This document shows positions 11,833-19,884 of a DNA stretch of 64,000 nt, in pieces (position 1 is the stretch's first letter; each line of letters begins with the position of its first letter). Source of the DNA: Ferrovibrio sp965278975 (lineage in GTDB: Bacteria; Pseudomonadota; Alphaproteobacteria; Ferrovibrionales; Ferrovibrionaceae). The stretch spans positions 3,162,001 to 3,226,000 of the forward strand of contig NZ_OZ257126.1 in assembly GCF_965278975.1 (NCBI RefSeq), read 5' to 3'. A program made the position numbers and the translations under genes. Below the pieces are notes generated by a model, which searched no databases, was not told where the DNA came from, and saw nothing but the letters and a program-made list of their open reading frames with translations.

Positions 11833-11877
11833 ATCAGGCGCTTGATACCGGGCGCCTGTGGGGCTATTGCTCGCCCC

Positions 11878-12262
11878 GGTGCCAGATGGCTGGACGGTCG
11901 CGCTCTTTCGGGGGCGAGGAAAGTCCGGGCTCCACGGAAAAGCGGTGCCGGGTAACACCCGGCGGGGGCGACCCCAGGGACAGTGCCACAGAGAACAGAC
12001 CGCCGCCGCCAGCAATGCCGGCGGCAAGGGTGAAAAGGTGCGGTAAGAGCGCACCGCGCGCCTGGCAACAGGAGCGGCATGGCAAACCCCACCGGGAGCA
12101 AGACCAAATAGGGATGGCGGCTCGCGCAAGCGGGCGAGGCTTTTTCCGGCCTGCCATCCGGGTCGGTCGCGCGAGGCATCCGGCAACGGATGTCCCAGAG
12201 GAATGGCCGTACAGCCCACGCAAGTGGGTGGACAGAACCCGGCTTACAGGCCGTCTGGCACC
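11878..12262 (+). ncRNA. rnpB: RNase P RNA, bacterial class A (alphaproteobacterial)
   Basis: The conserved cores are present in order: GAGGAAAGTCCGGGCTCCAC near 11936-11955, ACAGAGAACAGACCGCC near 11990, GGTAAGAGCGCACCG near 12042, the GAGCAAGACCAAATAGGG region near 12098-12115, AGGAATGGCCGTACAGCCC near 12199, and ACAGAACCCGGCTTACAGG near 12232-12250. The ends are set by helix P1: GGTGCCAGATGGC (11878-11890) pairs along 13 bp with GCCGTCTGGCACC (12250-12262). The RNA is the catalytic part of the ribozyme that trims tRNA 5' ends. Two GC-rich inverted repeats lie between the ampD stop and the RNA start (11835-11858 and 11860-11877). Confidence 0.97.
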
Positions 12263-12278
12263 ATTATTTCAGCGCCCG

Positions 12279-12881
12279 TCAGCGGTTCACGCGCATGATG
12301 AAAGCCTCGCCGATCTGGCTCGGGCAGGGCATGAAATACGGCTCGAAAAGCTGCGAAAAGCCTTCTCTGGCGCGGGTATCGATGCACCAGGCCTCGCCGC
12401 TGTCGGTGACCACGGCAAGGCCGCCGCGGCGCAATTCGAAATGCTGCGGATTGGCCGCGAACATCTCCGCACTCACACCGCAGGCCACCGCCACCAGGCG
12501 CCGGTTGCGTGGGTCCATGGCCAGGCAATAGGCCGGGTTGGCGGCGAAGAAAATCTGATTCCGCTCGCGCACCGTGCGGGTGATGAAGAAGCCCTGGGTC
12601 TGGTTGTCGATGCTGAATTCGCAGGGGCTGAGCAGCACATCCGGGCGCAGACGGGTGATGTCGTTGCCGGTCGGCTGCACGGTCAGGCACTGGTTGTTGG
12701 CGGTGCTGGCGACGACGGAAAAGCGCTTCAGCGCCGGGGCCTGGCGCGGCAGGAATTCGTTGATGCCGATCTGCGCTTTCGTCGGCGAAGCGCCGAGCAG
12801 CAAGCCGGCCAGCATGGCCAGGCAGGCAACAAGCCAGGCGGGCGGCAGGCCGGGCAGGCGGGCAGGGGGGGTGAAGCGCAC
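12279..12881 (-). CDS. Small exported protein of unknown function, cysteine-containing
   Basis: About 200 aa from a GTG at 12881 preceded by GGAGGAAC; the open frame runs further upstream but without a ribosome site. The N-terminus is a clear signal peptide (LPPAWLVACLAMLAGLLLGASPTKA, cleavage after TKAQ near residue 32). The mature part has paired cysteines (NNQCLTV, LSPCEF, AYCLAMD, AVACGV, EAWCID, FMPCPS) and weak QxW/ricin-lectin-like features such as NQCLTVQ and YCLAMDPRNRRLV, but no family is firmly recognised. Periplasmic or secreted location is inferred. It converges on rnpB, its stop lying only 16 bases from the RNA's 3' end. Confidence 0.65.
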   Translation of the reverse strand: MRFTPPARLPGLPPAWLVACLAMLAGLLLGASPTKAQIGINEFLPRQAPALKRFSVVASTANNQCLTVQPTGNDITRLRPDVLLSPCEFSIDNQTQGFFITRTVRERNQIFFAANPAYCLAMDPRNRRLVAVACGVSAEMFAANPQHFELRRGGLAVVTDSGEAWCIDTRAREGFSQLFEPYFMPCPSQIGEAFIMRVNR

Positions 12882-13032
12882 TCGTTCCTCCGGTCTATCC
12901 CCTCCGGTGTAGCGGCTCCCACGCCGCCCCGGCAAGGGTTCATTCTTCCCCAAAGGAACGAGAACAAAACGGGGCAATGACCGGGTGAGCTATCCGGGCC
13001 AAGTTTCTGAAATCTTTAGGCCGAATCGCCAT

Positions 13033-13092
13033 CCCAGCCCAATCATTCTCCATTGACGCCCATCCTAGCCCATGCTATCCCATAACATCCCA
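13033..13092 (-). promoter_or_regulatory. MraZ-box array upstream of mraZ (10-bp-phased TGGG repeats)
   Basis: On the - strand TGGG cores occur at 13092-13089, 13082-13079, 13072-13069 and 13062-13059, exactly 10 bp apart, with a degenerate TGGA in register at 13052-13049 and two more TGGG just beyond (13041-13038, 13036-13033). E. coli MraZ is known to bind TGGGN direct repeats with 5-bp spacers in front of its own operon, so this is a strong autoregulatory site. It lies about 70 bases before the mraZ start. Confidence 0.75.
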
Positions 13093-13159
13093 AATGAGAT
13101 GGATTTCCTGGCTTTTGGGGTGGGGCAGCGGGCCGTTGCGGCGGCTTTTCGGGGGCATT

Positions 13160-13633
13160 GTGGAAGTTTTCCTCTCCACATTTCGGAATCGGATCGATGC
13201 CAAGGGGCGGATTTCCGTCCCTGCGCCGTTCCGCGCCCTGCTTGGCCGCCAGGGCCCTGAGGGCGGTGTCTATCTCGGTCCCGACTGGGTGGCTGATGCC
13301 ACCTACGAAGCCCGCGCTCTGGTCGCCGGTGGCAACGAGTATCTCAAGGGCGTGCATGGCCGGATCGCCGCGATGCCGGAATTCTCCGCCGAACGCGCCG
13401 ACCTCGAAGACACCCTGCTGGCTTCGCTGAGCCTGGCGCAGTTCGATGGCGAAGGCCGCATCGTGCTGCCGCAGGTCTTGCTCGAACATGCCGGCCTGGC
13501 CGCGCCGGGCGAGGCGGTGTTCGTTGGCCGTGGCCGCAATTTCCAGCTCTGGGAGCCGAAGGCCTGGGCCGAGCGCGATGCCATCGCCAAGGCGCGGCTC
13601 AAGGCGCAACTGAAATCCGGGGCGGTATCGTGA
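13160..13633 (+). CDS. mraZ: MraZ, transcriptional regulator of the dcw cluster
   Basis: 157 aa. Two AbrB/MraZ swapped-hairpin repeats are visible: FRNRIDAKGRISVPAPFR at 8-25 and FDGEGRIVLPQVLL near 95-108. Family members begin with a M/V-FLSTF-like strand, so the GTG at 13160 (before EVFLSTF) is preferred, with GGGGGC upstream. An upstream ATG at 13094 would add an atypical Trp/Gly-rich 22-residue extension. MraZ forms ring-shaped oligomers and represses the division/cell-wall operon by binding TGGG repeats, which are present at 13033-13092. The stop overlaps the GTG of rsmH (GTGA). Confidence 0.92.
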   Translation: MEVFLSTFRNRIDAKGRISVPAPFRALLGRQGPEGGVYLGPDWVADATYEARALVAGGNEYLKGVHGRIAAMPEFSAERADLEDTLLASLSLAQFDGEGRIVLPQVLLEHAGLAAPGEAVFVGRGRNFQLWEPKAWAERDAIAKARLKAQLKSGAVS

Positions 13634-14640
13634 GCGCCGGCAAGATCACCGGCTCAGGCCATGATCCTGCCGCAAAGGCCATGCATCTTCCCGTTCTCTG
13701 CGCGGAAGTTGTTGCAGCCTTGGCGCCGCGCGATGGTGAGGTTTTCGTGGATGGTACGTTTGGTGCCGGGGGGTATTCCGGCGCGTTGTTGGCGGCGGCG
13801 GATTGCAAGGTCTATGGCATTGACCGCGATTCCACCGTGCAGATGCATGCCGCGCGGCTTGGCGCGGCGCATCCGGGCCGCTTCCGTTTACTGCGCGGCC
13901 GTTTCGGCGCCATGGCGGAATTGCTGGCCGATGAAGGCATCGATGGCGTTGATGGCGTAACGCTGGATATCGGCGTTTCCTCGATGCAGCTGGATCAGGC
14001 CGAGCGCGGCTTCTCGTTCCAGCAGGATGGCCCGCTGGACATGCGCATGGATGCCACGTCGGGCGAAAGCGCCGCCGATGTGGTGAATGGCCGCGACGAA
14101 GCCGAACTGGCCGATATCATCTATCTCTATGGCGAGGAGCATCGCTCGCGCGCCATCGCCCGCGCCATCGTCAAGGCGCGCGTTGAAGCGCCGATCACCC
14201 GCACGCTGCAACTCGCCGCCATTGTTGCCCGCGTGGTGCGCGGCAAGCCCGGCCATCATCCGGCCACCCGCACCTTCCAGGCGCTGCGCATCCATGTGAA
14301 TGACGAACTCGGCGAACTGCGCCGTGGCCTGCTGGCGGCGGAAAAGCTGCTCAAGCCCGATGGCCGCCTCGCCGTGGTGTCGTTCCATTCACTGGAAGAT
14401 CGCGTGGTGAAGCAGTTCCTCGACCGCCGCGCCGGCAAGGGCGGCGGTACCTCGCGCCACCTGCCGGAAAATCCTGCTGCCGCCCGCGCGCCGTCCTTCG
14501 CCCCGATTCACAAGGGCGCGATCACGGCGGGTGAGGCGGAAGCCGACATCAATCCGCGCGCCCGCTCGGCCAAGCTGCGCGCCGCGCGCCGCACTGCGGC
14601 TGCCATCTGGCCGGCCGATGACATGCAGGAGGCTGCATGA
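13630..14640 (+). CDS. rsmH: 16S rRNA m4C1402 methyltransferase RsmH (MraW)
   Basis: 336 aa. HLPVLCAEVVAAL at 19-31 and the SAM-binding DGTFGAGGYSGALL at about 41-54 start the Rossmann fold. LDIGVSSMQLDQAERGFSF near 115-133, an all-helical insert around 150-220 and VVSFHSLEDRVVKQF near 250-264 complete the RsmH signature. It methylates N4 of C1402 in the ribosomal P site. The GTG start overlaps the mraZ stop, implying translational coupling, and the gene itself overlaps ftsL (ATGA). Relative to other family members the N-terminus is extended by about 12 residues. Confidence 0.95.
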   Translation: MSAGKITGSGHDPAAKAMHLPVLCAEVVAALAPRDGEVFVDGTFGAGGYSGALLAAADCKVYGIDRDSTVQMHAARLGAAHPGRFRLLRGRFGAMAELLADEGIDGVDGVTLDIGVSSMQLDQAERGFSFQQDGPLDMRMDATSGESAADVVNGRDEAELADIIYLYGEEHRSRAIARAIVKARVEAPITRTLQLAAIVARVVRGKPGHHPATRTFQALRIHVNDELGELRRGLLAAEKLLKPDGRLAVVSFHSLEDRVVKQFLDRRAGKGGGTSRHLPENPAAARAPSFAPIHKGAITAGEAEADINPRARSAKLRAARRTAAAIWPADDMQEAA

Positions 14641-15182
14641 GCCGCGGTTTTTCCTTCATCGCCCTGCTGCTGCTCGGCGTTGTCGCTTTCGGCTTGTATC
14701 AGCTTTCCTATGAAGTGCAGCGCCTGGAAGACGAACTGGTGGAGCTGAACCGCGCCCTGGGCCAGGAACGCGAAACCATCGGTGTGCTGCAGGCCGAATG
14801 GAGCTATCTGTCGCGCCCGGAATATCTGCAGGACAAGGCGCAGCGCCTGCTCGATATGAAGTCGGCCACCGCGCGCCAGATCACCCGCATCGAGGATTTG
14901 CCCTGGCGCCAGGAGCGCATCGCGCCGCCGACAGCCACGCCTGCGCCGGTGCAGGCGGCGCCAGTACAGCCCGCGCCGCCTGTCGTGGCCGCCGCGCCGG
15001 CACCGCAGCCGCAGGTTCAGGCACAGACTCTGGCCGTAGCGCAGCCGGTGGCCGCCAAGCAGGCTGCCGTGCTCGACGACATGGATGGCGATGTGGCCGC
15101 CGTGCTCGGCGCCATGCGTGGCGGCAATGAGAAGCCGGCTGGTGACAAGACCGCTGGCGACAAGAAGCGGGGGACACGCTGA
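14637..15182 (+). CDS. ftsL: FtsL, divisome membrane protein, with long C-terminal extension
   Basis: 181 aa. One membrane segment (FSFIALLLLGVVAFGLYQL, 5-23) is followed by a coiled-coil/leucine-zipper stretch (VQRLEDELVELNRALGQERETIGVL, about 27-51) and the conserved EWSYLSRPEYLQDKAQRLLDM (about 53-73). This is FtsL of the FtsQLB complex, which activates FtsWI at the septum. The remaining ~80 residues are an Ala/Pro/Gln-rich tail ending in Lys/Asp-rich sequence, unusual because FtsL is normally 90-130 aa. Both ends overlap neighbours (rsmH by 4 bases, ftsI by 1). Confidence 0.88.
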   Translation: MSRGFSFIALLLLGVVAFGLYQLSYEVQRLEDELVELNRALGQERETIGVLQAEWSYLSRPEYLQDKAQRLLDMKSATARQITRIEDLPWRQERIAPPTATPAPVQAAPVQPAPPVVAAAPAPQPQVQAQTLAVAQPVAAKQAAVLDDMDGDVAAVLGAMRGGNEKPAGDKTAGDKKRGTR

Positions 15183-16966
15183 TGGCGCTGTTCCGCCGCA
15201 CCCCGAAGCCGCGCCCACCCTGCACGCCCGCCGATATTCCGGGCCGTCCGGCTTTGGTGAAGCTGGAAGGCGAGACCAAGCAGGCGCTGGAAACCGGCCG
15301 CTCGCGCCTGGTCATCGGCATTGCGCTGTTCTCGCTGCTGTTCTGCGTGCTGGCTGGCCGCCTGGTATGGCTCACCGCGATCAAGGGCGTGTCGGAACCC
15401 GCCGTGACGCGCACCAGCAACCCGGAATTGCTTGCCAAGACCGTGCTGATGGAGCGTCAGCCGGTGGTGGACCGCAACGGCCAGATGCTGGCGACCAATC
15501 TCAAGACCGCGTCGTTGTTCGCCGATCCGCGCAAGATCATCAATCCCGACCAGGCGGCGGTGCGGCTGGCCCAGACCCTGCCGGAATTCACTGTCGCCGA
15601 TCTGCAGAACAAGCTGGCGCCAGGCAAGAGCTTCGTGTGGATCAAGCGTAATCTGACGCCGCGCCAGCAATATGAAGTGAACCGCCTCGGTATTCCGGGC
15701 CTGTATTTCCACACCGAGCAGAAGCGCGTCTATCCGCAGGGCAATCTGGCGGTGCATGTGCTCGGCTATACCGATATCGACGGCAAGGGCATTGCCGGCA
15801 TCGAGCAGCATTTCGACGAATCCCTGCGCGATCCCGCCCGCACCGGGGATCCGCTGGAACTCAGCATCGACATCCGCGTGCAGCACATCGTGCGCGATGA
15901 ATTGTTCAAGGCGGTGCAGTTCTTTGAAGCCATCGGCGGCGGCGCCATCGTGCTCGATATTCATACCGGCGAGATCGTGTCGCTGGTCAGCCTGCCGGAT
16001 TTCGACCCGCTCAATCCGGGTGAAGCTTCCAAGGATGCGCGCTTCAACCGCATCACGCTAGGCGTCTACGAAATGGGCTCGACCATGAAGACGCTGAACA
16101 CCGCCATGGCGCTGGATTATGGCACGGTGAAGCTTTCGGGTGGCTATGACGCCACCAACCCGATCCAGATTTCCCGCTTCCAGATCCGCGACGATCACCC
16201 GAAGCGCCGCTGGCTCAGCGTGCCGGAAATCTACATGTACTCGTCGAATATCGGCTCGGCCAAGATGGCGGTGGATGTCGGCCCGAATTTGCAGCGCGAA
16301 TTCATGGGCAAGATTGGCATGTTGAACAAGGTGGCGCTGGAATTGCCCGAGATCGGCGCGCCGCTGATTCCGCGCAACTGGAAGACCGTCGAAACCATGA
16401 CCATTGCTTTCGGCCATGGCCTGTCGGTGACGCCGCTGCAACTCGCCACGGCTACCGCCGCGATGATCAATGGCGGCGTGCTGCATCCGCCCACCCTGGT
16501 GAAGCGCCCGCCGGGTCTGCCGGTGCCGGGCCGCCAGGTGATCAAGCCGGAAGTATCCGACGTGATGCGCAAGCTGATGCTGCTGGTGGTGGAAGAGGGC
16601 ACCGGCAAGAAGGCCGATGTGGAAGGCTATCTCGTCGGCGGCAAGACCGGTACTTCGGAAAAGGTCGGCGCGCGCGGCGGCTATAACCGCAAGGCTTTGT
16701 TCAACACCTTCGTCGCTGGCTTCCCGATGCACAAGCCGCGTTACCTGGTGCAGGTGATGATGGACGAGCCAAAGCCGCAGAAAGGCACCTACGGCTTTGC
16801 CACTGCCGGCTGGACTTCGGCGCCGACCGCTGGCCGCATCATTTCGCGCATCGCACCGCTGCTCGGCGTGCCGCCGGTGGACGAGAACGCGCCCGACCTC
16901 AAGCAAGCCATGTATGTGCCGGTTACCGGCGTGCGGACGCAGGAGAAGAAAATTGCGTCTCAATGA
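15182..16966 (+). CDS. ftsI: FtsI/PBP3, septal peptidoglycan transpeptidase
   Basis: 594 aa. A single N-terminal anchor (LVIGIALFSLLFCVLAGRLVWL, about 43-64) precedes the PBP dimerisation domain (VVDRNGQMLATNL near 98-110). The transpeptidase domain carries all three motifs: SxxK with S300 (STMK), SxN at 354-356 (SSN) and KTG at 488-490 (GGKTGTSEKVG). It cross-links septal peptidoglycan together with FtsW and is a beta-lactam target. It sits in its canonical place between ftsL and murE. Its last 14 bases overlap the murE start. Confidence 0.96.
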   Translation: MALFRRTPKPRPPCTPADIPGRPALVKLEGETKQALETGRSRLVIGIALFSLLFCVLAGRLVWLTAIKGVSEPAVTRTSNPELLAKTVLMERQPVVDRNGQMLATNLKTASLFADPRKIINPDQAAVRLAQTLPEFTVADLQNKLAPGKSFVWIKRNLTPRQQYEVNRLGIPGLYFHTEQKRVYPQGNLAVHVLGYTDIDGKGIAGIEQHFDESLRDPARTGDPLELSIDIRVQHIVRDELFKAVQFFEAIGGGAIVLDIHTGEIVSLVSLPDFDPLNPGEASKDARFNRITLGVYEMGSTMKTLNTAMALDYGTVKLSGGYDATNPIQISRFQIRDDHPKRRWLSVPEIYMYSSNIGSAKMAVDVGPNLQREFMGKIGMLNKVALELPEIGAPLIPRNWKTVETMTIAFGHGLSVTPLQLATATAAMINGGVLHPPTLVKRPPGLPVPGRQVIKPEVSDVMRKLMLLVVEEGTGKKADVEGYLVGGKTGTSEKVGARGGYNRKALFNTFVAGFPMHKPRYLVQVMMDEPKPQKGTYGFATAGWTSAPTAGRIISRIAPLLGVPPVDENAPDLKQAMYVPVTGVRTQEKKIASQ

Positions 16967-18428
16967 GCTTTGCACCGATTTGCGGCTGGACCCGCGGATC
17001 GCGGGGCTCGACATCGTCGGCCTCACCGCCGATAGCCGTGCCGTGCGCCCGGGTTTCCTGTTCGCGGCGCTCCAGGGCAGTGCCATGGATGGCCGCCGCT
17101 TCATTCCCGATGCCGCCGAGAAGGGCGCCGTGGCGGTGTTGTGCGACAGCGTCGATCCGGCCTATGCCGAGCGTATTCCTTTCATCGCCGACGCCAATCC
17201 GCGCCGCCGTCTGGCGCTGATGGCCGCCGCATTCTTCGGCGCCCAGCCGCGCACCATGGTTGCCGTCACCGGCACCAGCGGCAAAACCTCGGTGGCGAAT
17301 TTCGCGCAGCAGCTTTGGGCTGCCATGGGCGAGCGCGCCGCCAGCCTCGGCACGCTGGGCCTGATCGCGCCGGGCCTGTATGAGAAAGTGCCGAACACCA
17401 CGCCGGATCCGGTGGAACTGCATCGCCTGCTGCATCGCGTGGCGGAAGCCGGCTGCACCCATCTGGCGCTGGAAGCCTCCAGCCATGGCCTGGACCAGTT
17501 CCGCCTTGATGGCGTGAGCATCCGCGCCGCTGCCTTCACCAATCTGAGCCGCGACCATATGGATTACCATCCGACGGTCGAGCATTACTTCGCCGCCAAG
17601 CTGCGGCTGTTCAGCGACCTGTTGCCCAGCGATGGCGTTGCGGTGATCGACATGGACGGCGAACATGGCGCTCGTGTCGCGGAAGTTGCCACGGCGCGCG
17701 GCCAGCGCCTGATCCGCTATGGCTGGAAGGGCGAGGAACTGCGCCTGCTCGCCAGCCAGCCCCATGCCGGCGGCCTGCGCTTCCGCTTCAAGGCTTTCGG
17801 CGCCGAGCATGAAATCGACTGCCCGCTGATCGGCAGCTTCCAGGCCGGCAATCTGCTCGCCGCGCTGGGCCTGGTGATCGGCGCTGGCGCCGATGCGGCC
17901 AAGGCGATTGCCGCGCTTGAGAAGATTCAGGGTGTGCCGGGGCGCATGCAGCTTGCCGCGACGCGCAACAATGGCGCTCCTGTGTTCGTTGATTACGCGC
18001 ATAAGCCCGATGCGCTGGAAACCGCGCTGAAGGCGGCGCGCCCGCATGCCGCCGGCCGGCTGGTGCTGGTGTTCGGCTGTGGCGGCGACCGCGACAAGGG
18101 CAAGCGTCCGCTGATGGGCGAGATTGCCGCGCGGCTGGCGGATCGCGTCTATGTCACCGATGACAATCCACGCAGCGAGGAACCGGCTGCGATCCGTGCT
18201 GCTGTTCTGGCTGCTTGCCCTGGTGCGGTGGAAATTGGCGACCGCCATGCCGCGATCCGCGCGGCGGTGGCTGAACTGCGCGCGGGTGATCTGCTGCTGC
18301 TGGCCGGCAAGGGCCATGAGCTGGGCCAGATCGTGGCTAAGGAAACCCGTCCCTTCGATGATGCCAGGGAAGCCCGTGAAGCCGTGTCTGCGGCTGACGC
18401 AGGTTCTTCTTCGGGCATCGAACCATAA
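16953..18428 (+). CDS. murE: UDP-MurNAc-tripeptide synthetase MurE, meso-diaminopimelate type
   Basis: 491 aa. The Mur-ligase P-loop TGTSGKTS starts at residue 106, and the DNPR motif (404-407, DNPRSEEP) marks meso-diaminopimelate as the amino acid added to UDP-MurNAc-L-Ala-D-Glu. LTADSRAVRPGFLFAAL near 24-40 is the typical N-terminal domain. The start is a TTG at 16953 inside the ftsI end: AGGAGA lies just upstream and the sequence directly after (RLNELCTDL) aligns with the usual MurE N-terminus, whereas no ATG in frame fits. The rare start codon probably lowers its translation relative to neighbours. Confidence 0.93.
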   Translation: MRLNELCTDLRLDPRIAGLDIVGLTADSRAVRPGFLFAALQGSAMDGRRFIPDAAEKGAVAVLCDSVDPAYAERIPFIADANPRRRLALMAAAFFGAQPRTMVAVTGTSGKTSVANFAQQLWAAMGERAASLGTLGLIAPGLYEKVPNTTPDPVELHRLLHRVAEAGCTHLALEASSHGLDQFRLDGVSIRAAAFTNLSRDHMDYHPTVEHYFAAKLRLFSDLLPSDGVAVIDMDGEHGARVAEVATARGQRLIRYGWKGEELRLLASQPHAGGLRFRFKAFGAEHEIDCPLIGSFQAGNLLAALGLVIGAGADAAKAIAALEKIQGVPGRMQLAATRNNGAPVFVDYAHKPDALETALKAARPHAAGRLVLVFGCGGDRDKGKRPLMGEIAARLADRVYVTDDNPRSEEPAAIRAAVLAACPGAVEIGDRHAAIRAAVAELRAGDLLLLAGKGHELGQIVAKETRPFDDAREAREAVSAADAGSSSGIEP

Positions 18429-18442
18429 GGGAGTAAAGATTA

Positions 18443-19867
18443 ATGGAACCTTTCTCTCTTTGGACTTCTGATGAAGTGGCGCTGGCCGTGAAGGGCCGCA
18501 CCGAGACGCGCTGGTCGGCCGCCGGCATTTCCATCGACAGCCGCAGCGTTGCTTTCGGTGATCTGTTCGTGGCGCTGAAGGGGCCAAATTTCGATGGCCA
18601 TGGCTTTGTCGCGGATGCGCTGGCCAAGGGCGCCGCGGCCGCCATCGTCGATTGCATCCCGGAAGGCCTGCCGCCGGGCGCCAATCTGCTGCTGGTGCGC
18701 GATACCTTCCAGGCGCTGAACGATCTGGGTGCTGCCGCGCGTCAGCGCTGCGGCGCCCGCGTGGTTGGCGTGACGGGCAGCGTCGGCAAGACCTCGACCA
18801 AGGAAATGCTGCGCCAGATTCTTGCAGCACAAGCCCCGACTCATGCTTCGCTCGGCAATCTCAACAATCACTGGGGGGTGCCGCTGACGCTGGCGCGCAT
18901 GCCGGTGGATAGCCACTACGCCGTGATCGAGATGGGCATGAACCATGCCGACGAAATCCGCCCACTCTCCAAGCTGGCGCGGCCGCATGTGGCGGTGATC
19001 ACCACCGTGGAAGCGGTGCATCTGGAATTCTTCGACAGCGTCGCCGGTATTGCCGATGCCAAGGCGGAGATCGTGGAAGGCCTGGAGCCTGGCGGCATCG
19101 CCGTGCTGAATCGCGATAATCCCTATTACGAGCGCCTGGCCGCTGCTGCCGCCAAGCATGGCGCCGATGTGGTCAGTTTCGGCGAACATGCGGAAGCGCA
19201 GTCGCGCCTGATCAAGTATGCCGCGCATCCGAATTGCTCCTGCGTGGCCGCCGAAGTGCTGGGCCAGGCGATCACCTACAAGATCGGCGTGCCGGGCCGC
19301 CATTGGGTGCTGAATTCGCTGGCCGTGCTAGCCGCCGCGCAGGTGCTGGGCGCCGATCTGGCCCAGGCCGGCCTGGCTTTGGCCAGCATCACCGCGCCGA
19401 AGGGCCGTGGCGAGCGCCATCTGCGCGACTGGCGCGACGGCCAGATCGAAATCATCGACGACAGCTACAATGCCAGCCCGGCCAGCATGCGCGCGGCCTT
19501 CACCGTGCTGGCGATGGCCAAGCCGTCATCCTCGCGCGGCCGCCGCATCGCGGTGCTGGGTGACATGCTGGAACTCGGGCCGGAAGCACCGGCGGCGCAT
19601 AGCGGCCTGGCCGAAGCGCTGCAGCAAAGCAGCATCGATCTGGTGTTCACGGCGGGGCCGATGATGCAGGGCCTGCATGAGGCGCTGCCGGTCAAGCTGC
19701 GCGGTGTGCATGCGGCGAATTCGGAAGCCTTGATCGATGGTCTGCGCGGTGCCATCCGCGCCGGCGATGTGCTGCTGGTGAAAGGCTCGCTCGGCAGCCG
19801 CATGGGCCGGGTGGTGGAAAATCTGTTGACGGCTGCGCCGGCGCCTCGCGCTGCCAGCGGCTGGTAA
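18443..19867 (+). CDS. murF: UDP-MurNAc-tripeptide:D-Ala-D-Ala ligase MurF
   Basis: 474 aa. ISIDSRSVAFGDLFVAL near 29-45 is the N-terminal UDP-sugar domain. The P-loop GSVGKTSTKEML lies near 112-123, HASLGNLNNHWGVPLTL near 133-149, and DDSYNASPASMRAAF in the C-terminal half is the conserved MurF motif. It adds D-Ala-D-Ala to complete the UDP-MurNAc pentapeptide in the cytoplasm, using the product of ddl further along the cluster. The ATG at 18443 is preceded by AGGGAG. The gene is 14 bases downstream of murE and 17 bases upstream of mraY. Confidence 0.95.
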   Translation: MEPFSLWTSDEVALAVKGRTETRWSAAGISIDSRSVAFGDLFVALKGPNFDGHGFVADALAKGAAAAIVDCIPEGLPPGANLLLVRDTFQALNDLGAAARQRCGARVVGVTGSVGKTSTKEMLRQILAAQAPTHASLGNLNNHWGVPLTLARMPVDSHYAVIEMGMNHADEIRPLSKLARPHVAVITTVEAVHLEFFDSVAGIADAKAEIVEGLEPGGIAVLNRDNPYYERLAAAAAKHGADVVSFGEHAEAQSRLIKYAAHPNCSCVAAEVLGQAITYKIGVPGRHWVLNSLAVLAAAQVLGADLAQAGLALASITAPKGRGERHLRDWRDGQIEIIDDSYNASPASMRAAFTVLAMAKPSSSRGRRIAVLGDMLELGPEAPAAHSGLAEALQQSSIDLVFTAGPMMQGLHEALPVKLRGVHAANSEALIDGLRGAIRAGDVLLVKGSLGSRMGRVVENLLTAAPAPRAASGW

Positions 19868-19884
19868 CGAAGGAAAGTTTCAGG

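Noticed and set aside
11835..11877. Two inverted repeats between ampD and rnpB as terminators
   Set aside because: Neither is followed by a T-run, so termination is unsupported; they may belong to the rnpB promoter region.
13094..13159. Upstream ATG start for mraZ giving a Trp/Gly-rich extension
   Set aside because: MraZ proteins start at the FLSTF strand; the GTG at 13160 fits and has a purine-rich site upstream.
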